Origin: Pirellulales bacterium
GTDB taxonomy: Bacteria > Planctomycetota > Planctomycetia > Pirellulales > UBA1268
DNA length: 37,393 nucleotides
NCBI GenBank assembly: GCA_016776925.1
Contig: JADHSL010000019.1
Span: 1-37,393, forward strand
Reading direction: 5' to 3'
A program made the translations under genes and the position numbers. Of this stretch, positions 35,228 through 37,393 are shown one piece after another; the stretch's first letter is position 1, and every line of letters starts with the position of its first letter. A model generated the notes under the pieces. It worked only from the letters and a program-made list of their open reading frames with translations, had not been told where the DNA came from and did no database searches.

Positions 35228-37393
35228 TCAATCAACATATTGAAATTCCGCTGTTATCATGAGTGCTTGAGCCAGTTGAGGCCACGCACCAAATTCATCT
35301 GATGATGAACCTTCTGCTCGTTCTATCCAATCCTGCGCCATGTGAACCTCCTCCCTGCGGGGGTTCCTAGCAAGGACGATCCTCCAGAGTTGTTCAATAC
35401 GTGCTTGAGTATTGGATTCATCTGGCAAGCGATTAGCCACTTTTTTTGCAGCGTCAATCACAAGCGGGGAGTTCAGCATGACAAGCCCCTGTTGGGGAAC
35501 AAGGGTAGTAGGCCGAACATGTACTGCCGTGTCTGGGTTGGCAACGTCGAAGGTCCTCAAAATTCCAGGTATGTCCTGTCGATCAATCCAACTATAAAGC
35601 GTTCGCCTCTCGCCGTTACTTGGATCAAGTGGATCAATGCCCGGACCACCTCGTGAAGCGAGTTGAAGTGTACCTGCAGCCATGAGAAGGCTGTCTCGCC
35701 ACGACTCCCATGAAAGACGCCGACGACGAGAGCGGCTGTAGTACGTATTCTCTGGATCACTGGCAAGTGTCTCCAATCGTGCCATTGATGATTGCCGCCA
35801 GGCCTGACTGGAAATGATCTCTCGATGAAGCCATCGTGGGCTCCATTTTCCCTCTTCAATAAATCGCTTGGTGAGGTCATCAAGTAATTTCGGATGAGTT
35901 GGAGGCTCACCCCGCAAACCGAGATCTCCTGGGGTAGAAATCAAACCTTGACCAAAATGATGGGTCCATACCCAATTCACAAAGACACGGGCTGTTAGGG
36001 GGTTCTCCGGATCGACAATCGTGTCCGCAAGATCAAGGCGACCACTTGTTCGTTTGTCAACAAAGTCCCCGCCAAGAATCTTAGGAACCCGTCGATCCAT
36101 TTTCTCTCCACGCCTCCCCGGACTCCCTCTCAGGAAGACAAAACTCTCAGTCGGCTCGGACTTGTCAACAAGGACCATAGCCCGCGGAGGGCCACCTGGT
36201 GTGTCTGCCTGGTGTGCGAGAACACTCCTTTTTCTTTTTTTATGTTCATCCCGTTCCGATCGCTTCGAGACACTCTTCCACTCATTTTCGAGAACAACAA
36301 AGGGGGTTCCTACTTTACCGAATACTAACCAGAGCGAATGGAGATCTTTTGACTCCTGAATCCGACTCTTTGCTTCTTCATTTTCATTGAAAACAGCCCT
36401 CGCAATAAGACGGCCGTATGCAGCTGCAAGATCTTTCAGTGAATGAGGCTTTGCAGAACTAAGTTCCTGTTCAACGCACATATTGAGGTCAGGAATAGAT
36501 TCAATACATTGATTCAGTATCTCGTCAGCATTGGATGCAAGCCTGTCATCTGGAACCTTAGAAAGCTGAACCCAAGGACCAAGAATAGAATGATTGGAAC
36601 CTTTGTTACGAAGAAGTCTCTCCAACCGCCCAAGGATGATAGACCTGATCTCATAACCATCCTGCATTTGCGGCAATCGTCCATCCTTCTTTTCTGACGG
36701 CCGAGCAACTTCGGTCAGATAATCTGCCGCATGGGCAACCGCCTCTCGGAGGGCTCGTTCATAGATTGCCTGTTCATGGTCAACAAGGTTCTGCTCAAGT
36801 TCTGCCATCTTTTCAGCAAATGCTTTGGCTTCTTGAGTCTGCGGAGGCTCTCCAATAATTGGCAATTCTTCAGGCGTTTCAGTACTGGCAAAGATGCCAT
36901 GAAGAGCATAGTAATCGTCGATGCCGATTGGCTCATACTTATGATCATGGCAGCGAGCACAGGCAACAGAAAGCCCCATAAGCCCACGAGTTACAAGATC
37001 TATTCGATCATCGATAATATCATGAACATTGCCACGAAAGGTTCGGCCAACTGTCAGGAAGCCAAGTGCCGCGAGATCTTCTTTTGGTACATCGGGTGTA
37101 ATCAGGTCGGCTGCCACTTGCAGTGTGACAAACCGGTTGTACGGCAAATCATCCTGAAAGGCTTGCACGACCCAGTCCCGATACGTCCATGCAAACGGAC
37201 TCTTATTTGACTGCCCCCCAAAGGCATAACCAATCGTGTCTGCATAGCGAGCCAGATCAAGCCAATGACGAGCCCAATGCTCTGCGTGCTCTGTTGAATT
37301 CAGAAGACGTTCTGCATACGCACGGTAAGTGGACTCACTCGGATTTGCTACAAATGCTTCAACGTCATCAACAGAAGGAGGAAGGCCTGTGAG
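35228..37393 (-). CDS. DUF1549/DUF1553 (PSD1-type) protein, 5' end cut by the window
   Basis: The frame remains open to the right edge; by hand translation the visible part begins LTGLPPSVDDVEAFVAN, a typical DUF1549 segment, so the signal peptide and any N-terminal cytochrome domain lie outside. About 721 residues are visible. DUF1549 continues with HWARHWLDLARYADT, YRDWVVQAFQDDLPYNRF and C-A-R-C-H (ACARCHDHKYEPI), a CxxCH haem-binding motif normal for the family. A divergent middle follows, then DUF1553 (ARVFVNWVWTHHFGQGLISTPGDLG, HPKLLDDLTKRFIEEGKWSPRWLHREIISSQAWRQSS, LVPQQGLVMLNSP). The protein is periplasmic and probably acts with the adjacent DUF1501 protein; its role is not established. 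Confidence 0.94.
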   Translation of the reverse strand, partial: LTGLPPSVDDVEAFVANPSESTYRAYAERLLNSTEHAEHWARHWLDLARYADTIGYAFGGQSNKSPFAWTYRDWVVQAFQDDLPYNRFVTLQVAADLITPDVPKEDLAALGFLTVGRTFRGNVHDIIDDRIDLVTRGLMGLSVACARCHDHKYEPIGIDDYYALHGIFASTETPEELPIIGEPPQTQEAKAFAEKMAELEQNLVDHEQAIYERALREAVAHAADYLTEVARPSEKKDGRLPQMQDGYEIRSIILGRLERLLRNKGSNHSILGPWVQLSKVPDDRLASNADEILNQCIESIPDLNMCVEQELSSAKPHSLKDLAAAYGRLIARAVFNENEEAKSRIQESKDLHSLWLVFGKVGTPFVVLENEWKSVSKRSERDEHKKRKRSVLAHQADTPGGPPRAMVLVDKSEPTESFVFLRGSPGRRGEKMDRRVPKILGGDFVDKRTSGRLDLADTIVDPENPLTARVFVNWVWTHHFGQGLISTPGDLGLRGEPPTHPKLLDDLTKRFIEEGKWSPRWLHREIISSQAWRQSSMARLETLASDPENTYYSRSRRRRLSWESWRDSLLMAAGTLQLASRGGPGIDPLDPSNGERRTLYSWIDRQDIPGILRTFDVANPDTAVHVRPTTLVPQQGLVMLNSPLVIDAAKKVANRLPDESNTQARIEQLWRIVLARNPRREEVHMAQDWIERAEGSSSDEFGAWPQLAQALMITAEFQYVD

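Overview
The window looks like chromosomal DNA from a planctomycete (Planctomycetota, probably Pirellulales-like; inferred from gene families, not from a marker gene). The evidence is a set of lineage-typical families: formylglycine sulfatases, a DUF1549/DUF1553 (PSD1-type) protein followed by a DUF1501 protein, a multi-domain CxxCH cytochrome with LamG and propeller domains, a YTV-repeat protein, a MerR-type HTH fused to TPRs, and a ThiD2-ThiE fusion. Lipid A synthesis (lpxB) and Mla-type lipid transport genes indicate a two-membrane envelope. I see no insertion sequences, prophage, CRISPR array, rRNA or tRNA.

Layout. 1-4147 (minus): two exported sulfatases, the first cut by the window edge, behind a class III (GABA-type) aminotransferase. 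4496-8302 (plus): a large exported dihaem protein. 8386-12697 (minus): MFS transporter, lpxB, M50 metalloprotease and SGNH-like protein, the last three nearly contiguous. 12814-14432 (plus): secreted lactonase coupled by an ATGA overlap to panD. 14465-16792: CYTH protein (minus), TlpA-like lipoprotein (plus) and ThiD2-ThiE fusion (minus); the last two overlap tail to tail by 98 bp. 16852-20355 (plus): membrane/TPR protein, a hairpin-rich gap and clpC. 20603-23460 (plus): mlaE-mlaF-mlaD-like operon. 23482-29684: cyanophycin synthetase (minus), divergent from an ABC exporter with an N-terminal PH-like extension and a DUF1854 protein (plus). 29884-33757 (plus): YTV-repeat protein, DUF429 protein, MerR-TPR protein. 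33761-37393 (minus): DUF1501 and the 5'-truncated PSD1-type gene.

How the genes fit together. The two ends carry catabolic and surface genes typical of planctomycetes that feed on sulfated polysaccharides. The centre holds envelope functions (LpxB, Mla), proteostasis (ClpC, M50 protease) and cofactor synthesis (PanD for pantothenate, ThiDE for thiamine). The most coherent functional unit is the cyanophycin locus: CphA makes the storage polymer, and the ABC/DUF1854 pair belongs to families repeatedly found beside cyanophycin genes but whose role is not established.

The best candidate for something undescribed is the 348-bp stretch before clpC (17467-17814). It contains two strong hairpins and a possible H-type pseudoknot, and may be a structured leader or small RNA. 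Other points worth following are a 10-bp perfect inverted repeat before the DUF429 gene, a long hairpin before the YTV gene, the two 16-residue repeat arrays of the YTV protein, and the antisense-encoded tail of ThiDE. All domain calls are by eye from motifs; no database search was run.
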